Notes: generated by a model from the sequence alone, not told the origin. Positions 1 through 6,883 are shown, numbered from the stretch's first letter. The stretch is DNA of 7,324 nucleotides from an uncultured Lachnospiraceae bacterium (GCA_947653315.1 CANTGP010000146.1:1-7324), one strand, 5' to 3'. Made by a program: numbers and translations.

Positions 1-10
1 TATGAATGTC

Positions 11-24
11 TGTTCACATGTTCA
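11..24. repeat. TGTTCA-CA-TGTTCA direct repeat at the divergent start site
   Basis: Two exact TGTTCA hexamers lie at 11-16 and 19-24, two bases apart. They sit across the expected transcription start of the leftward promoter and touch its -10 box. An imperfect inverted match (ATGAA at 2-6, TTCAT at 21-25) overlaps them. This is where a repressor would bind, but no protein can be assigned from sequence alone. Confidence 0.4.
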
Positions 25-51
25 TTATATCATTCTTTTGCCGTATGTCAA
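24..51 (-). promoter_or_regulatory. Near-consensus sigma-A promoter pointing left, divergent from merR
   Basis: On the minus strand a perfect TTGACA (-35, at 46-51) is followed by 16 bases and a perfect TATAAT (-10, at 24-29). The TGA just before the -10 also gives an extended -10 element. Transcription would start around position 17 and run out of the window. Both hexamers are fully consensus, so this should be strong unless repressed. It implies a gene to the left, divergent from merR, which is the usual arrangement for a MerR-type regulator and its target. The 16-base spacer is not the long 19-20 base spacer typical of MerR-activated promoters, so control by the neighbouring regulator is only inferred. 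Confidence 0.7.
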
Positions 52-128
52 CAGGTAAATTCATTTTGTTTTTTCCTTCCGTGTATAGTATCATAGAGCA
101 TATATCCGCAGAAAGGAAGAAAAGCGAC

Positions 129-956
129 ATGAACAAGCAAGACAAGCTGCTTACCATCGGGCAATTCGCAGCCCTCCACGGCATCAACAAAAAGACGCTG
201 ATGTGGTATGACGAAACCGGACTTTTCAAACCTGCAGCAATCAATCCGGAAAACGGATACCGCTGCTACACCTACCGCCAAAGCCCCATACTGGAAACCA
301 TTCTGCTGCTGCGCGAACTGGACGTATCCATTAACGAAATCCGGCAGTTCATGGAAAACCGCTCCGCCGGAAACATGAAATGCCTTTTGGATGAAAAAAT
401 CGCGGAACTGGACCAAAACATCCTGCACCTGCAGGCAATCCGCAAAACACTGTGCAACCACCGCCAAAATATGGAAACCCTGCTGCATATGGATTTGGGG
501 GAAATCAGTATCGTGGACAAGGAAGAACGCTGCCTGGTAACGGTGGACATTGACAAAGACGTTACCTTTGAAAAAGAAGTGGAAATGATTACCGCCGAAA
601 CCGCCAGATACCGGCTGGGACGCCTGCATGACGCTTCCTACGGCTCCATGATTCCCGTCGGCAGCCTGCGGGACGGCAGCTTTGACAATTATACCAAACT
701 GTTTATCGAAATTCCGAAGCAAATCCCCTTCCTGCCACAAAAAAAAGGGCTGCATCTGCAGCCCAAAGGAAAATACCTGCGCGCATTCCACAAAGGCAGT
801 TGGGACCTGCTTCCGCTGCGCTACCGGCAGATTTTGGATTATGCCGACAGCCGGGGACTGGCACTGTCCGGTTTTTCCTACGAAAAAGGAATCAACGAAA
901 CGGTGATTGACCGGATGGAGGATTACATCATCCAAATCGAAATCCCGGTTTGCTAA
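129..956 (+). CDS. MerR-family transcriptional regulator with GyrI-like effector domain
   Basis: A 275-residue one-component regulator of the BmrR/Mta type. Residues 8-27 form the MerR helix-turn-helix ([20 protein letters not shown]) and 28-50 the wing (YDETGLF...[10 protein letters not shown]). Residues about 83-118 are a helix that would be the dimerising coiled coil. Residues about 133-272 match a GyrI-like small-molecule-binding domain ending in IQIEIPV. In this family, ligand binding makes the DNA-bound dimer untwist a promoter with an over-long spacer and so activate it; targets are often multidrug efflux genes. The start at 129 is chosen because AAAGGAAG at 112-119 lies 9 bases upstream. 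The frame stays open back to position 6, but those 41 residues look like translated leader. Its natural partner is the divergent gene off the left edge. The ligand is unknown. Confidence 0.88.
   Translation: MNKQDKLLTIGQFAALHGINKKTLMWYDETGLFKPAAINPENGYRCYTYRQSPILETILLLRELDVSINEIRQFMENRSAGNMKCLLDEKIAELDQNILHLQAIRKTLCNHRQNMETLLHMDLGEISIVDKEERCLVTVDIDKDVTFEKEVEMITAETARYRLGRLHDASYGSMIPVGSLRDGSFDNYTKLFIEIPKQIPFLPQKKGLHLQPKGKYLRAFHKGSWDLLPLRYRQILDYADSRGLALSGFSYEKGINETVIDRMEDYIIQIEIPVC
739..764 (-). terminator. Intrinsic terminator on the minus strand, inside merR
   Basis: Read on the minus strand, GGGCTGCA and TGCAGCCC form a perfect 8-base stem (757-764 and 747-754) closed by a two-base turn, in practice 7 pairs with a 4-base loop. 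It is followed at once by eight T (739-746). That is a textbook factor-independent terminator. It has no T tract on the plus strand, so it should not stop merR. It faces transcripts coming leftward from the convergent chemoreceptor gene, whose stop lies about 215 bases upstream in that direction. Confidence 0.65.
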
Positions 957-957
957 A

Positions 958-988
958 CGGGTAGGGGAAAAGCATTTCCCCTACTCCG
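958..988. terminator. Perfect hairpin between convergent merR and chemoreceptor genes
   Basis: GTAGGGGAAA (961-970) and TTTCCCCTAC (975-984) form a perfect 10-base stem with a four-base loop. Three more G/C pairs (958-960 with 986-988) are possible across a one-base bulge. The element fills the 24-base gap between the two stop codons and includes the chemoreceptor's TAG. A real T tract is missing on both strands (only TTT after the extended stem on the minus strand). It may therefore act as a weak bidirectional terminator or an mRNA 3'-end stabiliser. Confidence 0.5.
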
Positions 989-2789
989 AAAACGTAAACT
1001 GTTCCAGCATCTCCTGCAGATTTGCCGAATGTGCCGCCAGTTCCTCGCTGGTGGCCGAAGTCTCCTGCGCTGCCGCCGAATTGCTTTCGATGACGCCGGA
1101 TATCACTTCCACACTGTTATTGATCTCGCGTACCGCCGCTGCCTGGTTCTCGCAGTCCTCTTTTACCGTACCGTTCAATTCCACAACCTTGATAATTCCG
1201 CCGTTTACCGCGGCAAACGCCTCCGCCGTGGATTTCGCGATTTCATTCCCGCTTTCCACCTGCGCGATGGACTTTTGGATCAAATCCCTTGTGTTCGTTG
1301 CGGCTTCCGCCGACTGGGTCGCCAGTTTCCCGATTTCCCCTGCCACCACGGCAAATCCTTTTCCGGCTTCCCCTGCCCTCGCCGCTTCTATGGAAGCGTT
1401 GAGCGCCAAAAGATTGGTCTGCTCCGCAATTTCCTCAATGCTGCCGATGATAGTCTCGATTTCATTGGAAGTATTGGAAATTACCTGCATTTCCTTCATC
1501 ATACGGTCCATCTGGCCGTTGCCGTTTTCCGCCTGGCGTTTCACGTCATCGGCATAACTGCTGGCCTCCCCCGCACGTTTCGCACCGTTTTCCGCCTTTT
1601 CCTCCATATCCTTAATCATCGAAAGGATGCCCGCCACGCTCCTTGTCTGCTGGGAAGAACCTTCCGCCAACGCCTGCGCCGATACTGCCATCTGCTCGGA
1701 AGCGGAGTTTACCTGTACTGCGGAATTCTGTATATTGGATAGCGCGGAGCCGAGTTTATGTTTGATTTCCGACATGGATACCAAAATCAGGTTAAAATCC
1801 CCCTGGTATTTATCCTTAATATGGGAAGTAACGTCAAAATCCCCCCTGCCCATTTTAGCCAAAATAGCGTTTTCATCCTTAATAATGGCTTCCAGATTCC
1901 CCATAAATTCCCGGATATCGTCCGAAAGCTCCCCGAATTCATCCTTGGAGCGGTAAGTCAGTTCCGCATCCAAATTTCCGCCCTGCAATTCCTTTAATGC
2001 AACCCGTATTTTCTGCAAAGCGGTCACGATGACCAGCCGGATTCCCGTGGATATCATTCCGCCCACAATCACCGCCCCTACCGCGAACGCAATCATGAGA
2101 ACCATGGCAAACAGGTAGGTCGTATAAATCTTATTGGCGCTTTTCTGGCTTTGCTCCACATTGTACTGGACCATTTCCTTCATCTTCGCATCCAGTTCCC
2201 CAAACGCCGTCTGTCCCTGTCCTTCCAGCAAATCCTGCGCTTCCGCGGCATTACCGCCCCGGCTCATCTCCACCACCGGTCCGGTCGCCGACAGATAAGC
2301 ATTCCACGCCTCTTTTGCCGCCGACAGGTAATCCCGCCCGGCATTATTACGGATATAGCCTTCATACAATGCCATATCCGACTCCATTTCCGCAGCGAGG
2401 TCAGCCATTTTATCTTCGTACTTCTTCCATTCCCCTTCGGTGCCGGACAGTACATGGGCATACTGCACCCTTTGGTAATCCAACGCCACCGCATCCATAT
2501 CCTGTGCCAGCATCACGGAAGGCATCCATCTTTTCGATACCACATTTGCCTGGCTGCTCACCATCCACAGTCCAAGCGCACCGAATACCGCAATCATAAT
2601 CATGCCGCCGATAAATGTCCTGGACAAAACGGTCAGTTTCCGCCTCACCGGCAAATCCTTTAACTTCTTCACCGCCGGGCTTTCCGATTCCTCCATCCGC
2701 CCCGCCGCGGCTTCCCTTACTTTTGCATCCATCTCCTTTACTTTTCCGTCAATTTCCCTTGCCTTTTTATCTATCTCCTTCGCCTTCAT
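981..2789 (-). CDS. Methyl-accepting chemotaxis protein (transmembrane chemoreceptor)
   Basis: A 602-residue receptor that would signal to the CheA/CheW kinase complex in the inner membrane. Order of parts: a charged N-terminal cytoplasmic extension (1-54) with heptad repeats; membrane helix about 55-77; extracellular helical sensor of the four-helix-bundle type, about 78-222; membrane helix about 224-247; HAMP about 248-302; a second HAMP-like segment about 303-350 (MGRGDFDV...YQGDFNLI); and the MCP signalling coiled coil about 355-602. The hairpin tip is clear: [31 protein letters not shown], residues 456-486. Glycine 487 stands where many receptors have Arg (EVRKLA), which other clostridial receptors also seem to tolerate. 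The C terminus lacks a CheR-tethering NWETF-like pentapeptide. The start is supported by GAGAGGA 8 bases upstream. No chemotaxis or flagellar genes are nearby, so this is an orphan receptor of unknown ligand. Confidence 0.95.
   Translation of the reverse strand: MKAKEIDKKAREIDGKVKEMDAKVREAAAGRMEESESPAVKKLKDLPVRRKLTVLSRTFIGGMIMIAVFGALGLWMVSSQANVVSKRWMPSVMLAQDMDAVALDYQRVQYAHVLSGTEGEWKKYEDKMADLAAEMESDMALYEGYIRNNAGRDYLSAAKEAWNAYLSATGPVVEMSRGGNAAEAQDLLEGQGQTAFGELDAKMKEMVQYNVEQSQKSANKIYTTYLFAMVLMIAFAVGAVIVGGMISTGIRLVIVTALQKIRVALKELQGGNLDAELTYRSKDEFGELSDDIREFMGNLEAIIKDENAILAKMGRGDFDVTSHIKDKYQGDFNLILVSMSEIKHKLGSALSNIQNSAVQVNSASEQMAVSAQALAEGSSQQTRSVAGILSMIKDMEEKAENGAKRAGEASSYADDVKRQAENGNGQMDRMMKEMQVISNTSNEIETIIGSIEEIAEQTNLLALNASIEAARAGEAGKGFAVVAGEIGKLATQSAEAATNTRDLIQKSIAQVESGNEIAKSTAEAFAAVNGGIIKVVELNGTVKEDCENQAAAVREINNSVEVISGVIESNSAAAQETSATSEELAAHSANLQEMLEQFTFSE
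2718..2780 (-). repeat. Three 21-base coding repeats giving heptad repeats at the chemoreceptor N terminus
   Basis: Residues 4-24 of the chemoreceptor read [21 protein letters not shown], three in-register heptads with the pattern (K/R)E(I/M)DxK(A/V). The DNA repeats as units 2760-2780, 2739-2759 and 2718-2738, imperfect but clearly related, with a fourth unit starting (REA). The hydrophobic residue at position 3 and A/V at position 7 fit an a/d coiled-coil pattern. Confidence 0.7.
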
Positions 2790-2829
2790 TCCCGTCTTCC
2801 TCTCTTTTAATACTTTATCCTCCGCATTT

Positions 2830-2859
2830 ACTATAACACCATTCCGCCGCCCAAGTCAA
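2830..2859 (-). promoter_or_regulatory. Sigma-A promoter with extended -10 for the chemoreceptor gene
   Basis: On the minus strand TTGACT (2854-2859) is followed after 18 bases by TATAGT (2830-2835), preceded by TGT, an extended -10. Transcription would start near 2823, giving a leader of about 34 bases before the ATG at 2789. This is a housekeeping-type promoter. No sigma-28 flagellar-type motif is seen, so the receptor is not obviously co-regulated with motility genes. The promoter also separates this gene from the nucleotidyltransferase upstream. Confidence 0.65.
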
Positions 2860-2862
2860 TCC

Positions 2863-2887
2863 GCATGGTTTTTCCGCAAACTCATGC
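2863..2887. other. Hairpin-forming inverted repeat upstream of the chemoreceptor promoter
   Basis: GCATG-GTTT (2863-2871) pairs with AAAC-T-CATGC (2878-2887), leaving a six-base loop and one bulged T. It lies immediately upstream of the chemoreceptor -35 box and 49 bases after the nucleotidyltransferase stop. It has no T tract on the minus strand, so it is a poor intrinsic terminator. It could be a weak transcript end or an operator. Confidence 0.3.
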
Positions 2888-2903
2888 CAAAGCGCCGCAA
2901 GAG

Positions 2904-2925
2904 CGGTAAACCGGTAAACGGTAAT
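2904..2925. repeat. Three tandem CGGTAAA heptamers
   Basis: CGGTAAA (2904-2910), one C, CGGTAAA (2912-2918) and CGGTAAT (2919-2925) follow one another in the non-coding gap after the nucleotidyltransferase stop, 45 bases upstream of the chemoreceptor -35 box. The spacing of 7-8 bases does not match a helical turn. TTTACCG is also common elsewhere in this window, so a binding-site role is only a guess. Confidence 0.35.
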
Positions 2926-2935
2926 GCAAATCCCG

Positions 2936-3856
2936 TCAGCGCAGAAAATCCTGCGGATACAATCCCCGTTCTTTCATCTCCCGGACCGCTGCGGTCACAT
3001 TCTCCTTATCTTCCTTGTAAGTCACCCCGTACCAGCGGTCGGCGGATTTTAAGACGGTTACGTTTGCCTTCCCCTCCCGAATCAGTCCGTCCACCACGCT
3101 GGGCAGGAAATATTCGCATTTCTGCGGATTTTCCGCAAGCCCTTTTTGCAGGAACGCATCCAATCCGGCTTCCAGTTCCTTCATAAACCCTGCCGTAAAG
3201 CCCCACATGTTCATCGAAACCGTGCTTCCCGCCTCAATGACATGCCAGCTCGCGCCGTCATCCTCGGTATACGCCGTATCCGCCCCCCTTTTTTCAATGC
3301 GGGTCCGCTCCGTAATCCCAAGCAGCCGTCCGGCGGCATCCGTCCGACACACCCCCCGCGCCACATGCCCGTTTTCCGTCAGCGTATTTTCAATGAAATA
3401 CCCGACCATGGCATATTCCTGTTTTTCCCCGTCCCCATGGGTTGTCAGGTAATCGTAAATCTGGGAAAATGCGCTTTTGCCGTAATAATCGTCCGCATTG
3501 ATGACCACAAAAGGGCCGTTTATCAACTTCCGGCAGCTCAGTACCGCATGACCGGTTCCCCAAGGTTTCACCCTTCCTTCCGGTACCCGGTATCCCTGCG
3601 GAATGTCCGCAAGATCCTGGAACGCATATTCCACCTGCATGTATTTTGCGACCCGGTTTCCGACCGCATCCTTAAATTCCTTTTCGTTTTCCTTCTTAAT
3701 GACGAAAACCGCTTTTTCAAAACCGGCTTCCATCGCGTCATACAGGGAAAAATCCATAATGATATGTCCTTCCCCGTCCACGGGGTCGATCTGCTTTAAT
3801 CCCCCGTAACGGCTTCCCATCCCTGCCGCCATAATGACCAACACTGGCTTTTCCAT
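2936..3856 (-). CDS. Nucleotidyltransferase, UTP-glucose-1-phosphate uridylyltransferase-like
   Basis: A 306-residue cytoplasmic enzyme of the sugar-phosphate nucleotidylyltransferase (GT-A-like NTP transferase) family. Residues 7-21 carry the nucleotide-binding loop (VIMAAGMGSRYGGLK) with Arg16 and Lys21. GRVKPWGTGHAV (94-105) and VINADDYYG (118-126) give the base-contacting and metal-binding parts, with Asp122/Asp123. SMNMWGF (214-220) and DRWYGVTYKED (273-283) are conserved blocks of this clostridial type. The expected reaction is NTP plus a sugar-1-phosphate giving an NDP-sugar and pyrophosphate, feeding envelope or exopolysaccharide sugars. Substrate and nucleotide choice cannot be read from sequence. 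The start at 3856 is chosen because AAGGAGG lies exactly 8 bases upstream. In-frame ATGs at 3862 (2 bases from the AGGAGG) and 3883 (no good site) are unlikely. There is no C-terminal beta-helix acyltransferase domain. Confidence 0.85.
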   Translation of the reverse strand: MEKPVLVIMAAGMGSRYGGLKQIDPVDGEGHIIMDFSLYDAMEAGFEKAVFVIKKENEKEFKDAVGNRVAKYMQVEYAFQDLADIPQGYRVPEGRVKPWGTGHAVLSCRKLINGPFVVINADDYYGKSAFSQIYDYLTTHGDGEKQEYAMVGYFIENTLTENGHVARGVCRTDAAGRLLGITERTRIEKRGADTAYTEDDGASWHVIEAGSTVSMNMWGFTAGFMKELEAGLDAFLQKGLAENPQKCEYFLPSVVDGLIREGKANVTVLKSADRWYGVTYKEDKENVTAAVREMKERGLYPQDFLR

Positions 3857-3864
3857 CCGCATTT

Positions 3865-3873
3865 CCTCCTTTT
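3865..3873 (-). promoter_or_regulatory. Ribosome binding site that fixes the nucleotidyltransferase start
   Basis: On the minus strand AAAAGGAGG ends 8 bases before the ATG at 3856. The nearer ATG at 3862 is only 2 bases away, and the ATG at 3883 lies upstream of this site. The start at 3856 is therefore preferred, giving 306 rather than 315 residues. Confidence 0.75.
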
Positions 3874-4045
3874 CACCTTCCATACGAATCCTATGGTATT
3901 TTTTATCCGTCCATTTTTAAAATATATGCTTTCTTTTTCCTGCCATATCCTATATACTTTTATCTGCTATATAATAAATGGTAATAAATATAGAAAAAAA
4001 TAAAAATCAAATTTATTAAACATGAAACGCGACTCTTTCGCAAAC
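3874..4045. promoter_or_regulatory. A+T-rich divergent control region between nucleotidyltransferase and araC-type gene
   Basis: No gene is seen here. The region is far richer in A and T than its flanks and carries A tracts (3994-4000, 4002-4006) that could bend DNA. On the plus strand TGC-TATATA, overlapping TATAAT (3970-3975), is a candidate -10 for the AraC-type regulator, without a recognisable -35. AATAAATG (3973-3980) and AATAAATA (3983-3990) repeat with a 10-base period, the kind of spacing AraC proteins can bind, though the bases are simple. No clear minus-strand promoter stands out. Confidence 0.45.
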
Positions 4046-4058
4046 GGAAAGGACCCCC

Positions 4059-4925
4059 ATGATATATAAGAACATCCCCCAAGGAAAACAACTGGATATT
4101 GAGCGGATTCTTTTCGTGCGCATCCATGAATATCCGGAAAACCAAGCCTGCGCACCGTCTGTCTTAGAGGGGGATTTTTGGGAACTCCTATATGCCGAAA
4201 AAGGTCTTGCGGACATCCGGTTTGCTTCCTCGTCCCACACCCTCTCCAAAACGGAACTCCTGTTCCGTTCCCCTTCGGAAACAATCCGCATCCATACGCA
4301 GTCTCCCGCTCCGGCAAAGCTGGTATCCGTCGGTTTTACGTTTCCCGCTAACGTTCCTGTTTCCGTTACGGATTTTTTCCGGGGCAGCATCCTGCCGGCC
4401 GGAATCCGGGAACACCGGCTGCTCGCCCTTATGGTGGCGGAAGCCGTTTCCTGCCATGCCGCTCCCCCCTTCGGGGCAGGACAGGCAGCCTTGCTCTATT
4501 TGGAACTTCTGTTGATAGGGCTTATCCGCAATCCGGAAACGGACACTTCCACCCTTCCCCGCCCGAAACGGCAAACGGACGAGGACGGATTGTTCCGTGA
4601 TATCATTGCCTACATGGAGGAAAACATCACCGCACACCTGACCATCGACCAAATCTGCCGCGACAATCTGGTCGGCCGCACCCTCTTAAAAAAACTGTTT
4701 ACGGACAACACCGGCTGCGGAATCATTGATTATTTTTCCCTTATGAAAATCAATGCCGCCAAACAGCTCATACGCCAAGGCGGCATGAATTTCTCCCAAA
4801 TCGCCGAACGGCTTGGGTATCATTCCATCCATTATTTTTCCCGCCGGTTTAAAAAAACCACGGGAATGACGCCTACCGAATACGCGCAAAGCACGTTGCC
4901 CGTTAACATCGGACAGGACGTCTAG
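4059..4925 (+). CDS. AraC-family transcriptional regulator
   Basis: A 288-residue regulator. Residues 1 to about 160 form a sensor part: the first 95 or so look like the small beta-rich (cupin-like) AraC ligand domain, followed by helices (112-156). Residues about 176-280 form the AraC DNA-binding domain with two helix-turn-helix units: TIDQICRDNLVGRTLLKKLFT (195-215) and NFSQIAERLGYHSIHYFSRRFKKTTGMTPTEY (244-275). The second unit carries the family signature. Residues 157-175, rich in Pro, Thr and charge, are a linker. The start at 4059 has AAAGGA five bases upstream. It is transcribed divergently from the nucleotidyltransferase and convergently with the ABC exporter. Regulators of this type often act on a divergent neighbour or on transport genes, but no target is shown here and the inducer is unknown. 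Confidence 0.9.
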   Translation: MIYKNIPQGKQLDIERILFVRIHEYPENQACAPSVLEGDFWELLYAEKGLADIRFASSSHTLSKTELLFRSPSETIRIHTQSPAPAKLVSVGFTFPANVPVSVTDFFRGSILPAGIREHRLLALMVAEAVSCHAAPPFGAGQAALLYLELLLIGLIRNPETDTSTLPRPKRQTDEDGLFRDIIAYMEENITAHLTIDQICRDNLVGRTLLKKLFTDNTGCGIIDYFSLMKINAAKQLIRQGGMNFSQIAERLGYHSIHYFSRRFKKTTGMTPTEYAQSTLPVNIGQDV

Positions 4926-4950
4926 AACGTAAGCCATTTTACCGTTTTTT
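4926..4950 (+). terminator. Probable terminator of the AraC-type gene
   Basis: AACGTAA (4926-4932) pairs with TTAC-C-GTT (4939-4946) around a six-base loop with one bulged C. The descending arm runs into six T (4945-4950). It starts at the base after the TAG stop. The stem is A+T-rich, so the element is moderate rather than strong. Confidence 0.5.
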
Positions 4951-4971
4951 ACCGGTGAAGTCAACCGCCGC

Positions 4972-4997
4972 AAAACGGAAATCAATTTCAGTTTCCG
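4972..4997 (-). terminator. Probable terminator of the ABC exporter operon
   Basis: On the minus strand CGGAAA (4992-4997) and TTTCCG (4976-4981) form a six-base stem with a ten-base loop. An inner GAAA/TTTC pairing is a competing alternative. TTTT (4972-4975) follows. The stop codon of the half-transporter lies within the loop and stem region. The T tract is short, so termination may be partial. Confidence 0.45.
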
Positions 4998-6883
4998 CCC
5001 ACCGCCCCGCCGGTATACAACTGGTAATATTTTCCTTCCTGTGCCAGCAGTTCTTCATGGGTTCCCCGCTCAATAATCCGCCCCTGTTCCAGTACCATGA
5101 TGCAATCGCTGTTGCGCACCGTGGACAGTCTGTGCGCGATGACAAACGTCGTCCGCCCGTCCATCAGCCGGTCCATGCCGTCCTGCACAATCTTTTCGGT
5201 ACGGGTATCGATGGATGAGGTCGCTTCATCCAAAATTAATACCGGAGGGTCCGCAACGGCTGCCCTTGCAATGGCAAGAAGCTGCCGCTGCCCCTGGCTT
5301 AAATTGCCGCCGTCCCCTGTCAGCACCGTATCGTAACCCTGGGGCAGACGGCAGATAAAACCATGGGCATTTGCCAGTTTTGCCGCCGCATAGACGTCTT
5401 CGTCCGTGGCGTCCAGTTTTCCGTAACGGATGTTTTCCATGACCGTACCGGTAAACAAGTGGGTATCCTGCAGCACGATGCCGAGGGAACGGCGCAGGTC
5501 CGCTTTTTTTATCTTATTGATGTTAATTCCGTCATACCGGATTTTTCCGTCCTGGATATCATAAAAACGGTTAATCAGGTTGGTAATGGTTGTTTTTCCC
5601 GCCCCCGTGGAACCCACGAAGGCAATCTTCTGTCCCGGCGTGGCATACAGTTTCACGTCATGGAGCACCGTCTTCTCCGGCACGTATCCGAAATCAACGC
5701 CGTCAAACACCACGTCCCCCCTTAACTCCGTATAGGTCACGGTTTTGTCCGCCTGATGGGGATGCTTCCACGCCCACATACCGGTACGCTCCCCGGCTTC
5801 CGCCAGCCTGCCGTCCTCTTTACGGGCATGTACCAGCGTCACGTATCCTCCGTCCGTCTCCGAATCCTCATCCAGCAGGCGGAAAATCCGTTCCGCCCCT
5901 GCCAGCGCCATGACGATGCTGTTAAACTGGGTGCTGATTTGGTTTACCGGCATATTAAAACTACGGTTGAACGTTAAAAAGCTGGCAAGTTTTCCCACCG
6001 TAAGTCCCGTCCACCCGTTCAGGGCGAGCACACCGCCCACCATGGCGCAGAGCACATAGCTCATGTTTCCCAACTGCGCATTGATGGGACCAAGCACATT
6101 GGCATACCGGTTGGCGAGGTTTGCGCTTTCAAAGAGTTCGTCGTTCCTTCGCCTGAATTCATCGAGCACCGCTTCTTCCCGGCAGAATACCTTCACGACT
6201 TTCTGCCCGTTCATCATTTCCTCGATATAACCGTTTAAATTACCCAGGGCGCGCTGCTGTCCCACAAAGTTGCTGCCGGACAGCCCCGCCGCCTTGCCGC
6301 TGGCAAACATCATCACCGCCACCATCACCAATGTCACCGCCGTCAGCGGGATACTGAGCACCACCATGCCCGTCAGCACGCTGACAATGGTAATCGCGCT
6401 GTTAATGAGCTGCGGGATGGACTGGCTCACCATTTGGCGCAGCGTATCGGTATCGTTGGTATACAAGGACATGATGTCCCCATGGGGATGGCTGTCAAAA
6501 TAACGGATGGGAAGGCTTTCCATATGTACGAACATGGCATCCCGGAAATTCCGCAGCATCCCCTGCGTAATCACTACCATAATCCTGGTCTGCGCGTAAG
6601 CCGCAGCCACGCCCACCCCGTAAAAGCACGCCACCCTCGTAATCGCATCCAAAAGTCCCGAAAAATCCGGCTCCTGCTGTCCGAGCAAAGGAACAATGTA
6701 GTCGTCAATCAGCGTCCGCGTAAACATCGTTCCCTGTACGTTTGCAAGAACGGATATCACAATACAGACGACCACGACAATCCCTGCCGCCCAGTAATCC
6801 TTTAAGACAAATTTCATCAGCCGTTTGAACAATCCCACCGGATTCTCCAGCTTCGGCCTTGGTCCCCTCTGCGGTCTTGGCAT
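4988..6883 (-). CDS. ABC exporter half-transporter, canonical-ATPase subunit of a heterodimer
   Basis: A 631-residue fused membrane and ATPase subunit. Residues about 17-335 are the type I exporter membrane domain (six helices; the clearest at 33-52, 85-107, 160-200 and 272-290). The ATPase domain starts near 388. Visible motifs: aromatic A-loop around Y400, Walker A GSTGAGKTT (424-432), Q-loop Q472, signature LSQGQ (528-532), Walker B VLILDE with catalytic Glu553, D-loop SSID (556-559) and switch His584. LSQGQ instead of LSGGQ, with intact Glu and His, is the pattern of the TM288/BmrD/LmrD partner in heterodimeric exporters. Residues about 343-387 form an unusually long linker. AGGAGG is 8 bases before the ATG at 6883, inside the upstream gene, and one base separates that gene's stop from this start. 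The frame is open up to 6994, but this start is far better supported. Substrate unknown; drug or lipid export is typical. Confidence 0.93.
   Translation of the reverse strand: MPRPQRGPRPKLENPVGLFKRLMKFVLKDYWAAGIVVVVCIVISVLANVQGTMFTRTLIDDYIVPLLGQQEPDFSGLLDAITRVACFYGVGVAAAYAQTRIMVVITQGMLRNFRDAMFVHMESLPIRYFDSHPHGDIMSLYTNDTDTLRQMVSQSIPQLINSAITIVSVLTGMVVLSIPLTAVTLVMVAVMMFASGKAAGLSGSNFVGQQRALGNLNGYIEEMMNGQKVVKVFCREEAVLDEFRRRNDELFESANLANRYANVLGPINAQLGNMSYVLCAMVGGVLALNGWTGLTVGKLASFLTFNRSFNMPVNQISTQFNSIVMALAGAERIFRLLDEDSETDGGYVTLVHARKEDGRLAEAGERTGMWAWKHPHQADKTVTYTELRGDVVFDGVDFGYVPEKTVLHDVKLYATPGQKIAFVGSTGAGKTTITNLINRFYDIQDGKIRYDGININKIKKADLRRSLGIVLQDTHLFTGTVMENIRYGKLDATDEDVYAAAKLANAHGFICRLPQGYDTVLTGDGGNLSQGQRQLLAIARAAVADPPVLILDEATSSIDTRTEKIVQDGMDRLMDGRTTFVIAHRLSTVRNSDCIMVLEQGRIIERGTHEELLAQEGKYYQLYTGGAVGGN

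Noticed and set aside
6..128. 41-residue N-terminal extension of the MerR protein
   Set aside because: It lacks a ribosome binding site at position 6, overlaps the divergent promoter, and is outside the MerR domain. The ATG at 129 has a good site.
48..935. Long minus-strand open frame (295 codons) opposite merR
   Set aside because: The protein has no recognisable motif and mirrors the merR codons. merR has clear HTH and GyrI-like domains and its own ribosome binding site.
907..1742. Plus-strand open frames of 216 and 237 codons opposite the chemoreceptor
   Set aside because: They are antisense shadows of the strongly conserved MCP signalling domain, with low-complexity translations and no supported start.
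3281..3294. Six T after a possible weak stem inside the nucleotidyltransferase, read on the plus strand
   Set aside because: The stem (GGTATAC with GTATCC) needs a bulge and is separated from the T run by a C-rich stretch, so it is not a credible terminator.
3146..3799. Plus-strand open frame of 217 codons opposite the nucleotidyltransferase
   Set aside because: No motif or ribosome binding site; the minus strand carries the complete conserved enzyme.
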